A DNA stretch of 64,000 bases. It comes from Meghimatium bilineatum. Lineage: Eukaryota; Mollusca; Gastropoda; Stylommatophora; Philomycidae. Location of the stretch: positions 11,336,820 to 11,400,819 of the forward strand of contig CM067302.1 of assembly GCA_034231615.1 (NCBI GenBank). The letters run 5' to 3'. Below, piece after piece: positions 44,228-55,639 of this stretch (positions are counted from its first letter, which is position 1; the number at the start of each line of letters is the position of its first letter). The translations under genes and the position numbers were made by a program. The notes beneath the pieces are model-generated. The model was not told where the DNA came from. It made no database searches and was given only the letters and a program-made list of their open reading frames with translations.

Positions 44228-44372
44228 TACAGCCAGTGTTGTCTACAGCCAGTGTTGTCTACAGCCAGTGTTGTCTACAGCCAGTGTTGTCTACAGCCAG
44301 TGTTGTTTACAGCCAGTGTTGTCTACAGCCAGTGTTGTTTACAGCCAGTGTTGTCTACAGCCATTGTTGCTT

Positions 44373-44451
<79 letters not shown>
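44228..44451. repeat. 16-bp array (ACAGCCAGTGTTGTCT) and (ATT)n
   Basis: Nine 16-bp copies to 44370, followed at 44376 by 25 ATT repeats. Confidence 0.95.
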
Positions 44452-44718
44452 GCGTTCGTTCTCAAACTCCTGCAGATTAGCAGGATGTAGTCCGGAAAAC
44501 GGAATGAGTTGTGTCATGGTTTACAGCAGTGCTGCGATATCTGCTCCTTTCAGCCTACACATCCGACTGCAGCATGGCTTCTGGGTCACTGACCCTATAT
44601 GGGATGGGACAGCCAACTACATCCCATAACCTTCTTAGTCGCCTTTTACGACACGCGTGGAAGGTAAACAGTGTTGCTATTCTTTGCTCCCCTTTCGGGC
44701 CCCGGGAACACACGGGAG
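44452..44718 (-). mobile_element. SINE A inserted within an ATT microsatellite
   Basis: Reverse complement of family A (GCGTTCGTTCTCAAACTCCT ... CCTTTCGGGCCCCGGGAACA), flanked by (ATT)n on both sides (44376-44451 and 44719-44752). Confidence 0.85.
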
Positions 44719-44754
<36 letters not shown>

Positions 44755-44954
44755 CTACAAACATGAGCACATCTTTATCAGCTTTCTCTGTCTTCCTGTT
44801 TCTCTTCTGCGATTAATTACTCACGTGAAAGACAGGTAATGAAATCCTACTGAATGACGACTAAAACAATACACACTATCACTAACGGATGTAAATATGG
44901 TACATATAACAAAACAAAACACAGAATATAATCTACAAATGACAATACACAGGA

Positions 44955-45000
44955 CAAAGTCGACGTTTCGGACCAATAGGCCTTTTTCAAGATACGGACA
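44955..45000 (-). ncRNA. Hammerhead-like motif H3 (variant core)
   Basis: The minus strand: CTTGAAAAAGGCCTATTGGT then CCGAAACGTCG. A 4-bp stem II (GGCC/GGTC with one wobble) and GAAAC are present; the CUGAUGA box reads TTGAAAA. Confidence 0.35.
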
Positions 45001-45124
45001 TAACATACAAACACACAAAAAAACCCAAGTAGAAATGAATGCGTATCCGAGTGAAATGTGGTAGTAAGATAGCTCAATCTAGTCCTATATAGTCGTGTAT
45101 CGAATTGTTTCTTGTCGGTTGTTA

Positions 45125-46850
45125 GTGGCTCCTGCAGCTCCCAATGTTTCTAAGCGTGGACTGAGAGTCTGTGAATACTCCAGCTCCCAATGTTTCTAAG
45201 CGTGGAAGGAGAGTCTGTGAATACTACAGCTGCCAATGTTTCTAAGCCTGGACTGAGAGTCTGTGACTACTACAGCTCCCAATGTTTCTAAGCGTGGACT
45301 GAGAGTATGTGACTACTACAGCTCCCAATGTTTCTAAACGTGACAGAGAGTCTGTGACTACTACAGCTCCCAATGTTTCTAAGCGTGGACTGAGAGTCTG
45401 TGACTACTACAGCTCCCAATGTTTCTAAACGTGGACTGAGAATCTGTGACTACTACAGCTCCAAATGTTTCTAAGCGTGGACTGAGAGTCTAAGACTACT
45501 ACAGCTCCCAATGTTTCTAAGCGTGGAAGGAGAGTCTTTGACTACTACAGCTCCCAATGTTTCTAAGCGTGGACTGAGAGTCTGTGACTACTACATCTCC
45601 CAATGTTTCTAAACGTGACAGCGAGTCTGTGACTACTACAGCTCCCGATGTTTCTAAGCGTGGACTGCGAGTCTGTGACTACTACAGCTCCAAATGTTTC
45701 TAAGCGTGGACTATAATTGATTTAGTCCCTGCTAACCTGTGACTACTACAGCTCCCAATGTTTCTAAGCGTGGACTAAGAGTCTGTGAATACTACAGCTC
45801 CCAATGTTTCTAAGCGTGAATTGAGAGTCTGTGAATAGTACAGCTCCCAATGTTTCTAAGCGTGGACTGAGAGTCTGTGACTACTACAGCTCCCAATGTT
45901 TCTAAGCGTGGACTGAGAGTCTGTGACTACTACAGCTCCAAATGTTTCTAAGCGTGGACTGAGAGTCTGTGACTAATACTGCTCCCAATGTTTCTAAGCG
46001 TGGACTGAGAGTCTGTGACTAATACTGCTCCCAATGTTTCTAAGCGTGGACTGAGAGTCTGTGACTACTACAGCTCCCAATGTTTCTAAGCGTGGACTGA
46101 GAGTCTGTGACTACTACAGCTCCAAATGTTTCTAAGCGTGGACTGAGAGTCTGTGACTAATACTGCTCCCAATGTTTCTAAGCGTGGACTGAGAGTCTGT
46201 GAATACTACAGCTCCCAATGTTTCTAAGCGTTGACTGAGAGTCTGTGACTACTACAGCTCCCAATGTTTCGAAGCGTGGACTGAGAGTCTGTGACTACTA
46301 CAGCTCCCAATGTTTCTAAGCGTGGACTGAGAGTCTGTGACTACTACAGCTCCCAATGTTTCTAAACGTGACAGTGAGTCTGTGACTACTACAGCTCCCA
46401 ATGTTTCTAATCGTGGACTGAGAGTCTGTGACTACTACAGCTCCCAATGTTTCTAAGCCTGGACTATAGTTGATTTAGTGTCTGCTAATCATTGACTACT
46501 ACAGCTCCCAATTTTTTTTAAGCGTGGACGGAGAGTCTGTGACTAATACAGTTCCCGATGTTTCTAAGCGTGGACTGCGAGTCTGTGACTACGACAGCTC
46601 CAAATGTTTCTAAGCGTGGACTATAATTGATTTAGTCCCTGCTAACCTGTGACTACTACAGCTCCCAATGTTTCTAAGCGTGTACTGGGAGTCTGTGAAT
46701 ACTACAGCTCCCAATGTTTCTAAGCGTGAACTGAGAGTCTGTGAATACTACAGCTCCCAATGTTTCTAAGCGTGGACTGAGAGTCTGTGACTACTACAGC
46801 TCCCAATGTTTCTAACCGTGAACTATAATTGATTTAGTCACTGCTAATCT
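45125..46850. repeat. 46-bp array with higher-order structure
   Basis: About 36 copies of TACTACAGCTCCCAATGTTT + CTAAGCGTGGACTGAGAGTC + TGTGAC. A foreign segment, ATAATTGATTTAGTCCCTGC, punctuates it at about 45713, 46467, 46622 and 46827. Confidence 0.95.
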
Positions 46851-46854
46851 GATA

Positions 46855-47150
46855 ATCAGAGAAATGTGTTCATTAATCGTTCGCTACGACATTGTGATGT
46901 CTTACTCTTTGTTGCATAGATTTCATTTGCATACATAAGCTCGACAGTTTAACTCTTTCCACCTTCAATGCCTAAGAAACCTCATGGAAATCTGTTGACA
47001 TTATCCAGTAATTTATAATGTCAAGCGACGGAAGCGGAAGGACAAATCCGAAAACTTTCATACCCCGTACCCTCTACACTACTGCATGCACTGCAATAGA
47101 ACTTTCTCAGAATCGGACTCATCCGGTATCTCCGAACTCACTAACTCAAA
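46855..47150. other. Unassigned
   Basis: No exon or TE signature supported. Confidence 0.4.
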
Positions 47151-47165
47151 TAAAATTAGACAATC

Positions 47166-47335
47166 TCCGCCGAAGACGGATGTGTTGGGCCATTGGCGCA
47201 AATAAAACGGCAACACAACGCATTTCCATTCTTTGGACTACATCCAACTGGAAATCTTTAGGACCATTGTTCTGTTACAAGAGAAATCCAGTGGGAATTT
47301 GAGAATGAACGCTGAAGAAGAAGAAGACAAAGACG
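47166..47335 (+). mobile_element. SINE A2 with 13-bp target duplication
   Basis: AAATTAGACAATC (47153-47165) and AAATTAGGCAATC (47336-47348), one mismatch. The element runs TCCGCCGAAGACGGATGTG ... GGGAATTTGAGAATGAACGC and GAAGAAGAAGAAGAC. Confidence 0.85.
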
Positions 47336-47514
47336 AAATTAGGCAATCACAGATGGTTTTTTTCCTACTTTGTTCATCACATATTGTTTTTCATGCCATG
47401 CTCATCTTCGTTTGCGAAGGAGGAACACCATCATCATCAAATGTCCTTAACACATGTCTCTGCAGTACTAACGCCTGACCCAATATATATATACCGACCA
47501 TGCCTTACAGGCAT

Positions 47515-48330
47515 ACATACTGACCGATGTTTCTATATACACAATGACCCATGGCCGTACAAACATACTGACCTATGGCCGTACACACACAATGAACCAT
47601 GGCCGTACAAACATACTGACCCATGGCCGTACACACACAATGACCCATGGTCGTACAAACATACTGACCCATGGCCGTACACACACAATGACCCATGATC
47701 GTACAAACATACTGACCCATGGCCGTACACACACAATGACCCATGATCGTACAAACATACTGACCCATGGCCGTACACACACAATGACCCATGATCGTAC
47801 AAACATACTGACCCATGGCCGTACACACACAATGACCCATGGTCGTACAAACATACGGACCCATGTTCGTACACACACAATGACCCATGGTCGTACAAAC
47901 ATACTGACCCATGGCCGTAAATAGACAATGACCATACATGGATAAGTATTAATACATGGTCTCTACGTATACACTGATTCCTGTCCCTACATACATACAG
48001 TCCATGCCCTTGCAAATACTGACCCATGCCCCTTCATTTATACTGACCAATATCCATGGACACATACTGACCATGCATCTGCAAAACGGAAACGTGGGGC
48101 TTAAACTTAAATAAATTCCGACACTTGTCCATGCACACATATCGAGCCATACTTCTACATACACAATGACCTAAACCCCCTACATACATAATAACCAACG
48201 CCCCTATAAACACAATGATATACACACCCTACATACATAATAACCCACGCCCCTAAATACACAATGAACAACACCCCCTACATACATAATAACCCACGCC
48301 CCTAAATACACAGTGACCCAAACCCCTTAC
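47515..48330. repeat. 48-bp array and decayed relatives
   Basis: CATACTGACCCATGGCCGTA + CACACACAATGACCCATGAT + CGTACAAA, about nine copies to 47930, then ATAATAACCCACGCCCCTAA variants to 48330. Open in several frames. Confidence 0.9.
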
Positions 48331-48456
48331 TGAATTAATAACCCACACACACACATACACATATAAAGACCCACATCTCTGCACACAAAACAGCCAATAT
48401 TCCTTGAACATCAAACCTGGCACATAAACACACATACATGTATCAGTGCGAGGTTA

Positions 48457-48556
48457 CCTCATGGTTGGTAAACTAATGAGATTAGATACACACAGGTTGT
48501 CTTTCACTTGTATGAAATCCCGTGTGTATCTAATCCCATATTTTTACCAACCGTAA
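48457..48556. repeat. ~100-bp inverted repeat (hairpin)
   Basis: Left GGTTGGTAAACTAATGAG + ATTAGATACACAC; right GTGTGTATCTAAT + CCCATATTTTTACCAACC. Arms of about 32 bp around a 35-bp loop. Probably a small foldback MITE. Confidence 0.65.
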
Positions 48557-48559
48557 TGC

Positions 48560-49340
48560 ACAAAGTAAAAGTGAAAGACAGCGTACGATTAATGTTTAAA
48601 TTATAAGCCAATTCCAAATGTAGAAATCTCCTGAAGAATAGCAGGCGGTGAAAAACAGGCAAGCTCTGTCGATCAATCCCAGGCGTGTACCAAACTTTAC
48701 CAGGTCAAATTCTAGACAACATTGGAATTGTCATTATTTATGTTCATAACGTTTCACTTTCACCAGATCACACTGGTCTGACGAGTCGTTTGTTTCTGAT
48801 ATGACAACCAGACCACAAATTTAAGAACAGAGACGAGATTATATCACAATTATCGTGGTCTTCAGTAGCGAGGGTAAGCCCACACAGGAGATTGATCAAC
48901 ATATCAGCGATAACAACATGCCAACTAGTTGGGGTCGAAGGGGGATAGATATGGAATGTAGATCAAACGTGGGTGTGAAGATAACATGAACAGACTCACA
49001 CTCTTCTGTCTCTACACAAAGTGTATCCAATGTCTTCTAAAAATTGTCACATGAAAAATGTTATAGCAAAGTGTAAACTATTGAGGCTCTCTTATGGAAG
49101 CTTTGTAGCATGTCATCTATACAACTACCGACTCTCTCTGAGTAGAAGGTTCCTTAAAGGCTCCTTAAGCATTGCACTAAGTCGAAAGTTGAATTCTCTT
49201 GTGTATGACAGAAATCTCAGAAAAACCACACCCACTGCACATAGGAAATAATAACTAATCGCTCGCAACTCCTGGGGTTCTCAAACAAACAAATTAACAA
49301 ACAATATTTCTATAGCAATGCCAATCGATAATATGTCTAT
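48560..49340. other. Unassigned, with a B-element trace
   Basis: 49080-49125 (TTGAGGCTCTCTTATGGAAG, CATGTCATCTATACAACTA) resembles the end of the B 5' module. Nothing else recognised. Confidence 0.4.
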
Positions 49341-49344
49341 TGAT

Positions 49345-49545
49345 TTTGTGGACGTATTTAGTTTTGTGGACGTATTTAGTTTTGTGGACGTATTTAGTTT
49401 TGTGGACGTATTTAGTTTTGTGGACGTATTTAGTTTTGTGGACGTATTTAGTTTTGTGGACGTATTTAGTTTTGTGGACGTATTTAGTTTTGTGGACGTA
49501 TTTAGTTTTGTGGACGTATTTAGTTTTGTGGACGTATTTAGTTTT
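49345..49545. repeat. Perfect 18-bp array (TTTGTGGACGTATTTAGT)
   Basis: Eleven identical units. The + frame reads FVDVFS repeatedly inside a 125-codon frame (49318-49695). Unit length, not selection, explains the opening. Confidence 0.95.
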
Positions 49546-49917
49546 GAAAAATCCAACTTATTCTCCAACATCGTCTCGGTACAATACAAGAATCAGTGGA
49601 CAGGTTTCTACGGAACAAATAACAAACATAATTACACGGAACGAAATTCCGATAAAGTCGCATATACAGACGCATTCAATAGCGCTGCCCACTGAGTGGG
49701 CGGTGGATGGCCAGTTCATTGCGCGCAAATCGCTAGATCCTTATGTTAAATTACGACTTTTTAAATTTCCGAGATAGTGCAATAGCATATGAAATTAAAC
49801 GTTGGCATGTTGTCACGTGATTTGTCCACTGATTCTTGTATTGTACCATCGTCTCCAACATGTTTTTTGACATGTTGATTTTGTGATAAAAATGTTTTTA
49901 ACACTGTTTGATTTGTA

Positions 49918-49960
49918 TTTCTTGAAAAAGACCGTAAGGATGAAACGTTGAAAATGTCTT
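49918..49960 (+). ncRNA. Hammerhead-like motif H4 (decayed)
   Basis: CTTGAAAAAGACCGTAAGGA then TGAAACGTTGAAAATG, similar to H3 (TTGAAAAAGGCC...GAAACGTCG). Confidence 0.3.
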
Positions 49961-50244
49961 GTATATTATTAATTGTAATTTTTCGTACCAATACCCTATA
50001 GTCGGATAGCTAGTCTGAACGTTCATTGTAAAGCCTATGAAACGCCTGTTCTTCGACAGTGCTATATCACTGCCAACGCATATACAAATTCCAATGCTAG
50101 GATGTTTATATCGAACCAATTCTTCTTTACGGATATAAAGCATTGACAATATATGAAAAAAAAGTGAATTGGGGGCTACTGAGATGTGGTTTTTAAGAAT
50201 ACTGAGGAGAACTCCATAGATAGACAGGAAGACGAATATAATAG

Positions 50245-51040
50245 GCAAATGTAATATAGTAAATGTAATATAGTAAATGTAATATAGTAAATGTAATATA
50301 GTAAATGTAATATAGTAAATGTAATAAATATAGTAAATGTAATATAGTAAATGTAATAAATATAGTAAATGTAATATAGTAAATGTAATATAGTAAATGT
50401 AATATAGTAAATGTAATATAGTAAATGTAATATAGTAAATGTAATATAGTAAATGTAATAAATATAGTAAATGTAATATAGTAAATGTGATATAGTAAAT
50501 GTAATATAGTAAATGTAATATAGTAAATGTAATATAGTAAATGTAATATAGTAAATGTAATATAGTAAATGTAATAAATATAGTAAATGTAATATAGTAA
50601 ATGTAATATAGTAAATGTAATATAGTAAATGTAATATAGTAAATGTAATATAGTAAATGTAATATAGTAAATGTAATAAATATAGTAAATGTAATATAGT
50701 AAATGTAATATAGTAAATGTAATATAGTAAATGTAATATAGTAAATGTAATATAGTAAATGTAATAAATATAGTAAATGTAATATAGTAAATGTAATATA
50801 GTAAATGTAGTATAGTAAATGTAATAAATATAGTAAATGTAATATAGTAAATGTGATATAGTAAATGTTATAGTAAATGTAATATATTAAATGTAATATA
50901 GTAAATGGAATATAGTAAATGTAATAAATATAGTAAATGTAATATAGTAAATGTAATATTAGTAAAGGTAATATAGTAACGGTAATATGGTAAAGGTAAT
51001 ATGGTAACGGTAATATGGTAAAGGTAATATGGTAACGGTT
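50245..51040. repeat. 14-bp array AATATAGTAAATGT
   Basis: About 54 copies with AATAAATATAGT variants. The right end shifts to GGTAATATGGTAACGG units. It resumes at 51300-51362 after a B fragment. Confidence 0.95.
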
Positions 51041-51044
51041 TCTT

Positions 51045-51300
51045 GATTCTAGAAACTGGCTTCACGGCACGTGGGGCATTCCAATAAGTGCTCTGCCCTC
51101 TGTTCCAGCAGCCATCCGACTCGATGGTGTTTCGAGTCTAATGTCGCCGAAATAGACGTCGACATCAGGGCATAACTCTGGCTCTTGCGACAGGTTTCTT
51201 TGTTGTTCCACCCACCCACGCCACGCATGTAACTAGTTCAAGCTCAACGTTGGCCTGTTGGAACAACATGGTAACTGTTATTGAAGGTTACGACTACGGG
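51045..51300 (-). mobile_element. B element, 3' half only, inside the array
   Basis: Reverse complement of the B 3' module (TTGATTCTAGAAACTGGCTT ... GTTATTGAAGGTTACGACTA). The flanking sequences on both sides are the same GGTAATATGG array. Confidence 0.75.
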
Positions 51301-51362
51301 AAATGGGAACGGTAACATGGTAAAGGTAATATGGTAAAAGTAATATGGTAACGGTAATATGA

Positions 51363-51960
51363 GTCGCCATCCAGCGTCATAGCACACTGTATCCCATTAG
51401 TGCTCCGCTGCGTAGTCAATAGTTGACCAGAAACAGCTTTACTATCGTCGACTACTGCACTTACTTAGTAGTGATGGTGCTATTCCTCGACCTTCCCAGA
51501 GCTTGAGTCCTGGTACCTTTCTTTCTGATGACTGGGTGAACTACAGGAGTAATTTTTGTTTCACACCGCGACTAACGAATCGATTCGAAACCGGGTCTGC
51601 TAGTTAGTGGGCGAGTGACTTCACATTACACAAGTAGAGAGAAAGCTTCAAGGAAAGATGGGAAGAGACATCACAAAACATCAAGAGACATGATGTCGAG
51701 GACCTTTCGAATAAAATACTAGCAGATGCAGGACTTCCTACCATAACTGAGAGGTTTACAGAGTGACAGTTAAAACAAATTCATGTAAAGGACACGTTAC
51801 AGAGAAGAAAAGATAAAATCTCCTAGACGTTAAATTCTCTATTTCGTGTTATAAATGATTAAAGATCAAATCTCCTCGGTATTGAATCTTTTATCTCGTG
51901 TCATTAATTATAATTCATGCTTTCTATCCCAATAGCACGGATCTTGATTTCAACAAACAA
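51363..51960. other. Unassigned
   Basis: A short open stretch at 51640-51760 (FKERWEETSQNIKRHDVEDL) could be retroelement-derived. No firm call. Confidence 0.35.
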
Positions 51961-51969
51961 CTGTATTCA

Positions 51970-52500
51970 ACAGACGACCCGGTCAAATTGAAGAGGCAGT
52001 TAAACATGCACCAAACATCATATCACCAAGAATAGACGGCATACCTATAGAACTAATAAAAATGCTAACAGTGACGGGTATAAAGTAGTTACACAGACTG
52101 TTCAATGTGATATGGAAGATTCAAAAGGCACCGCAAGAGTGGAATACAGCGGTGATTGTTCCCATCTGGAAGAAAAAAGGAATCACTCTTAAGCCGCAAG
52201 GAAAAATCTTTAGCAAGATATTAGAGAAGAGGATGTGCACATATATAGAACCACAGCTCAACAACACACAAATGGACATTCGAAAAAATAAAAGCTGTAC
52301 AGCTGTACAAAAGCAATCTTCACCCTCAAACAACTTTCAGAAATAGCGACTAAACATAACAAAGATTTATATTTGACTTTCGTTGACCAAGAGAAAGCTT
52401 TTGACAGAGTGGATAGAGTACAACTATGGACAACATTACAGACATATGGAGTTCCACAACATCTGGTAAACCTATGTCAGAGCATATACGCCAATAAGAA
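51970..52500 (+). pseudogene. Non-LTR reverse transcriptase, N-terminal/central fragment
   Basis: RT blocks in order: VKHAPNIISPRIDGIPIELI, then a stop; RLFNVIWKIQKAPQEWNTAV and IVPIWKKKG; GKIFSKILEKRM; a frameshift near 52310; then LTFVDQEKAFDRVDRVQLW, which holds RT motif A with its catalytic Asp. The region between KKKG and GKIF, where RTs carry a YRGI-type motif, is deleted. The frame then enters the 12-bp array. Confidence 0.8.
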
Positions 52501-53612
52501 AGTAAGAACGAGGGTAAGTACGAGAGTAAGAACGAGAGTAAGAACGAGGGTAAGAACGAGGGTAAGAACTAGAGTAAGAACGAGAGTAAGAACGAGGGTA
52601 AGAACGAGGGTAAGAACGAGAGTAAGAACGAGGGTAAGAAAGAGGGTAAGAACGAGGGTAAGAACGAGAGTAAGAACGAGGGTAAGAACGAGAGTAAGAA
52701 CGAGGGTAAGAAAGAGGGTAAGAACTAGAGTAAGAACGAGAGTAAGAACGAGGGTAAGAACGAGGGTAAGTACGAGAGTAAGAACGAGGGTAAGAACGAG
52801 AGTAAGAACGAGGGTAAGAACTAGAGTAAGAACGAGGGTAAGAACGAGGGTAAGAACTAGAGTAAGAACGAGAGTAAGAACGAGGGTAAGAACGAGGGTA
52901 AGAACGAGAGTAAGAACGAGGGTAAGAAAGAGGGTAAGAACGAGGGTAAGAACGAGAGTAAGAACGAGGGTAAGAACTAGAGTAAGAACGAGAGTAAGAA
53001 CGAGGGTAAGAACGAGAGTAAGAACGAGGGTAAGAACGAGAGTAAGAACGAGGGTAAGAACGAGAGTAAGAACGAGGGTAAGAAAGAGGGTAAGAACGAG
53101 GGTAAGAACGAGAGTAAGAACTAGAGTAAGAACGAGAGTAAGAACGAGGGTAAGAAAGAGGGTAAGAACGAGGGTAAGAACGAGAGTAAGAACTAGAGTA
53201 AGAACGAGAGTAAGAACGAGGGTAAGAACGAGGGTAAGAACGAGAGTAAGAACGAGGGTAAGAAAGAGGGTAAGAACGAGGGTAAGAACGAGAGTAAGAA
53301 CTAGAGTAAGAACGAGAGTAAGAACGAGAGTAAGAACTAGAGTAAGAACGAGAGTAAGAACAAGAGTAAGAACTAGAGTAAGAACTAGAGTAAGAACGAG
53401 AGTAAGAACTAGAGTAAGAACTAGAGTAAGAACGAGAGTAAGAACGAGAGTAAGAACGAGATTAAGAACGAGAGTAAGAACGAGAGTAAGAACTAGAGTA
53501 AGAACGAGATTAAGAACGAGAGTAAGAACGAGAGTAAGAACTAGAGTAAGAACTAGAGTAAGAACTAGAGTAAGAACTAGAGTAAGAACGAGAGTAAGAA
53601 CGAGAGTAAGAA
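52500..53612. repeat. 12-bp array grown inside the RT frame (GTAAGAACGAGA/G)
   Basis: About 92 copies; variants AAAGAGG, AACTAG, TACGAG. Since 12 is a multiple of three, the RT frame continues as VRTR repeats to 53662, and the opposite strand reads LVLT. Purines dominate the + strand. Confidence 0.95.
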
Positions 53613-53740
53613 CACAGACCACAGTTCTGACATGTCAGGATCACAGTTCTGACATGTCATAGGCTAAAGTTCCGACATGTCAAATACCACAGCTATTCCA
53701 TGTTTAATATCACAGTTATGACATGTCAAATACCACGGTT
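53612..53740. repeat. ~23-bp array (CACAGTTCTGACATGTCA)
   Basis: Five copies; a sister block with the same order of variants is at 56935-57345. Confidence 0.85.
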
Positions 53741-53935
53741 GCGAAATGTGGATTCTACGGGGGCAGAGTGTCAGGTGAGAGAAGAGCAGGAAGACCAAGA
53801 AGACGAAGAACCTGCGACGTCGAAGAATGTATAAACATGTCTCTGGCCAATGCAGGCCTGTTTTCCGGGTACAGAGAGACGTTCCGAGTATCAACGATGA
53901 AGACAACGTTCTGGAAAGAATATGTCACTTGATAT
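53740..53935 (+). pseudogene. LINE RT 3' end
   Basis: GGRVSGERRAGRPRRRRTCD and FRVSTMKTTFWKEYVT. The ending matches the reverse-strand element at 11873-12345. Confidence 0.6.
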
Positions 53936-54034
53936 ATACATTTGTGGATAATTTGTGGATAATTTGTGGATATGTGATGAAGACCGCATGTCCTTGCTGT
54001 CACCACGACATGTACAGGGTGGCTTTTTCAATTT

Positions 54035-54190
54035 ACTGTTCGATAGGGGGAATAAACCCAGTTCCTTACCGGGAATCAAACTCTAGACAACACTCTACCC
54101 TCTTCGCAATGCGCCACACCACATATGCACCAGGTTTAATTTCCTGTGCAGGCAGTCATACATTCAGAAGGTTTAGTAAGCAATGGTAAC
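54035..54190 (-). mobile_element. tRNA-like SINE remnant
   Basis: The minus strand: GTGGCGCATTGCGAAGAGGG then GTTTGATTCCCGGTAAGG (B-box-like). A body fragment CATTCAGAAGG...AAGCAATGG lies at 54163-54187. Confidence 0.4.
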
Positions 54191-54250
54191 TTACTTAATA
54201 TAAATATTGTCTAGATAATAACTAACCAAACATATTGGATCTATAGCATG

Positions 54251-54472
54251 ACCGGTCTCCAGTGTATAAGACCTGTGCTCAAAAACGTAGACATGACTGA
54301 AAGGCCCATTTTGAATATTTCAGTGCTTTCCGTTGGTCGGCCTTGGCAATTTTTTTGGCATGTTACTCCAATTATATAAATAGGGAACAACGAAAAACAC
54401 GACAATAATCAGAAACGTAACGAATGAAGTCATAATTAACTCTGGACAGAGGTCTTATACCGCCGACGGTCT
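54251..54472. mobile_element. Foldback MITE (family C), copy 3
   Basis: Terminal inverted GTATAAGACCT (54264-54274) and AGGTCTTATAC (54450-54460). The inner palindrome is TTTCCGTTGGTCGG ... AACAACGAAAAACACGACAA. Matches copies 1 and 2. Confidence 0.7.
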
Positions 54473-54479
54473 CGTGTAT

Positions 54480-55160
54480 AGCTACACCTAGAATAGGCTA
54501 TACTAATAACGTGTGATAAAATTATATATTACAGTAAGCGGTAATCCGCTGTACTTGGTCTTTATTGAAAGTATTACCGCCTTATCATCGTCTCCAACAG
54601 AATTTCTAGCTCATGACTTGCTTGATTCTTTAGTTCAATTATAACTGTCAGATTAAAGTTGGCTGTGAACAAGTTCTGTCTTGTGCAGTGTCTTGAATCA
54701 GAGACCGTGTGTGACGTGATATCTGCTATTCAGGTGTTTGCTGAAACTTGATTCAATCGACAAATTAATCGCTTGATAGCGTCCGTACTGCGCCCGAACA
54801 ACCGTTAGAATTCCTCAGACTTTGGCCGACAGATTCAACCATTCACTTGACGATCACTCAAGCTAGGACAATGATCTTCAATATACGATTACACTTGTCT
54901 GGAATATAATGCCACATTCCGTTACATCAGCATTTTTCAAAACCAGTTTGCTATTTCATATTCTATAGAGTGGCAACCATGATTTACAATTTTTTTTTTC
55001 AAGTGACTATAAACTTATCCGCGTTCATTACGTCCCTGAATGTGCTGGTCACCTGTCAAATCGATTACAATTTCAATGCTATAAGTGTATAGCAAAATAG
55101 CGTCTTTGACGATTTCATATTGACTTCAGTTCAGAGTTCGTGATATAAAATTAACTGTGC
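54480..55160. other. Unassigned
   Basis: Non-repetitive AT-rich sequence; no exon I can support. Confidence 0.4.
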
Positions 55161-55540
55161 ATGAAGACACGATTAAACGTAAACTAAAAGCTCGTCCTCA
55201 CAAAAAAAAGGTTGTCCAAGCCGACCAATGTCTATGTCAAAAGGGTTACTAGACTACAAGTACGTCCTCGCAAAGGAAAGAGTGTCCAAGCTGACCAATG
55301 TCTCTGTCAAAAGGGTCTCTAGACTACAAGAACATCCTCGCAAAGTAAAGAGTGTCCAAGCTGACGACCAATGTCTCTGTTAAAAGGGTCTCTAGACTAC
55401 GAGAACGCCCTCGCAAAGTAAAGGTTGTTCTAGCCGACCAATGTCTATGGCAAAAGGGTCACTGGACTACAAGAACGTCCTCACAAAAAAAAGGTTTTCC
55501 AAACTTACCAAAGTCCATCTCAAAAGGTTCCTAGCCTCCC
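55160..55540. repeat. ~66-bp array
   Basis: Five to six copies of GTCCAAGCTGACCAATGTCT + CTGTCAAAAGGGTCTCTAGA + CTACAAGAACGTCCTCGCAA. Confidence 0.85.
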
Positions 55541-55639
55541 AAACACATTATGCAGACATGCCAACTATTGGCGAATTGAGGTCTAAAACCTGACCCCGGG
55601 AATTAGTGAAACTATGAGGACCTCCTGCTGACGACTGGA

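Noticed and set aside
52373..53662. 429-codon open frame rich in VRTR
   Set aside because: Only the first 45 or so codons are RT sequence; the rest is a 12-bp array whose length keeps the frame open.
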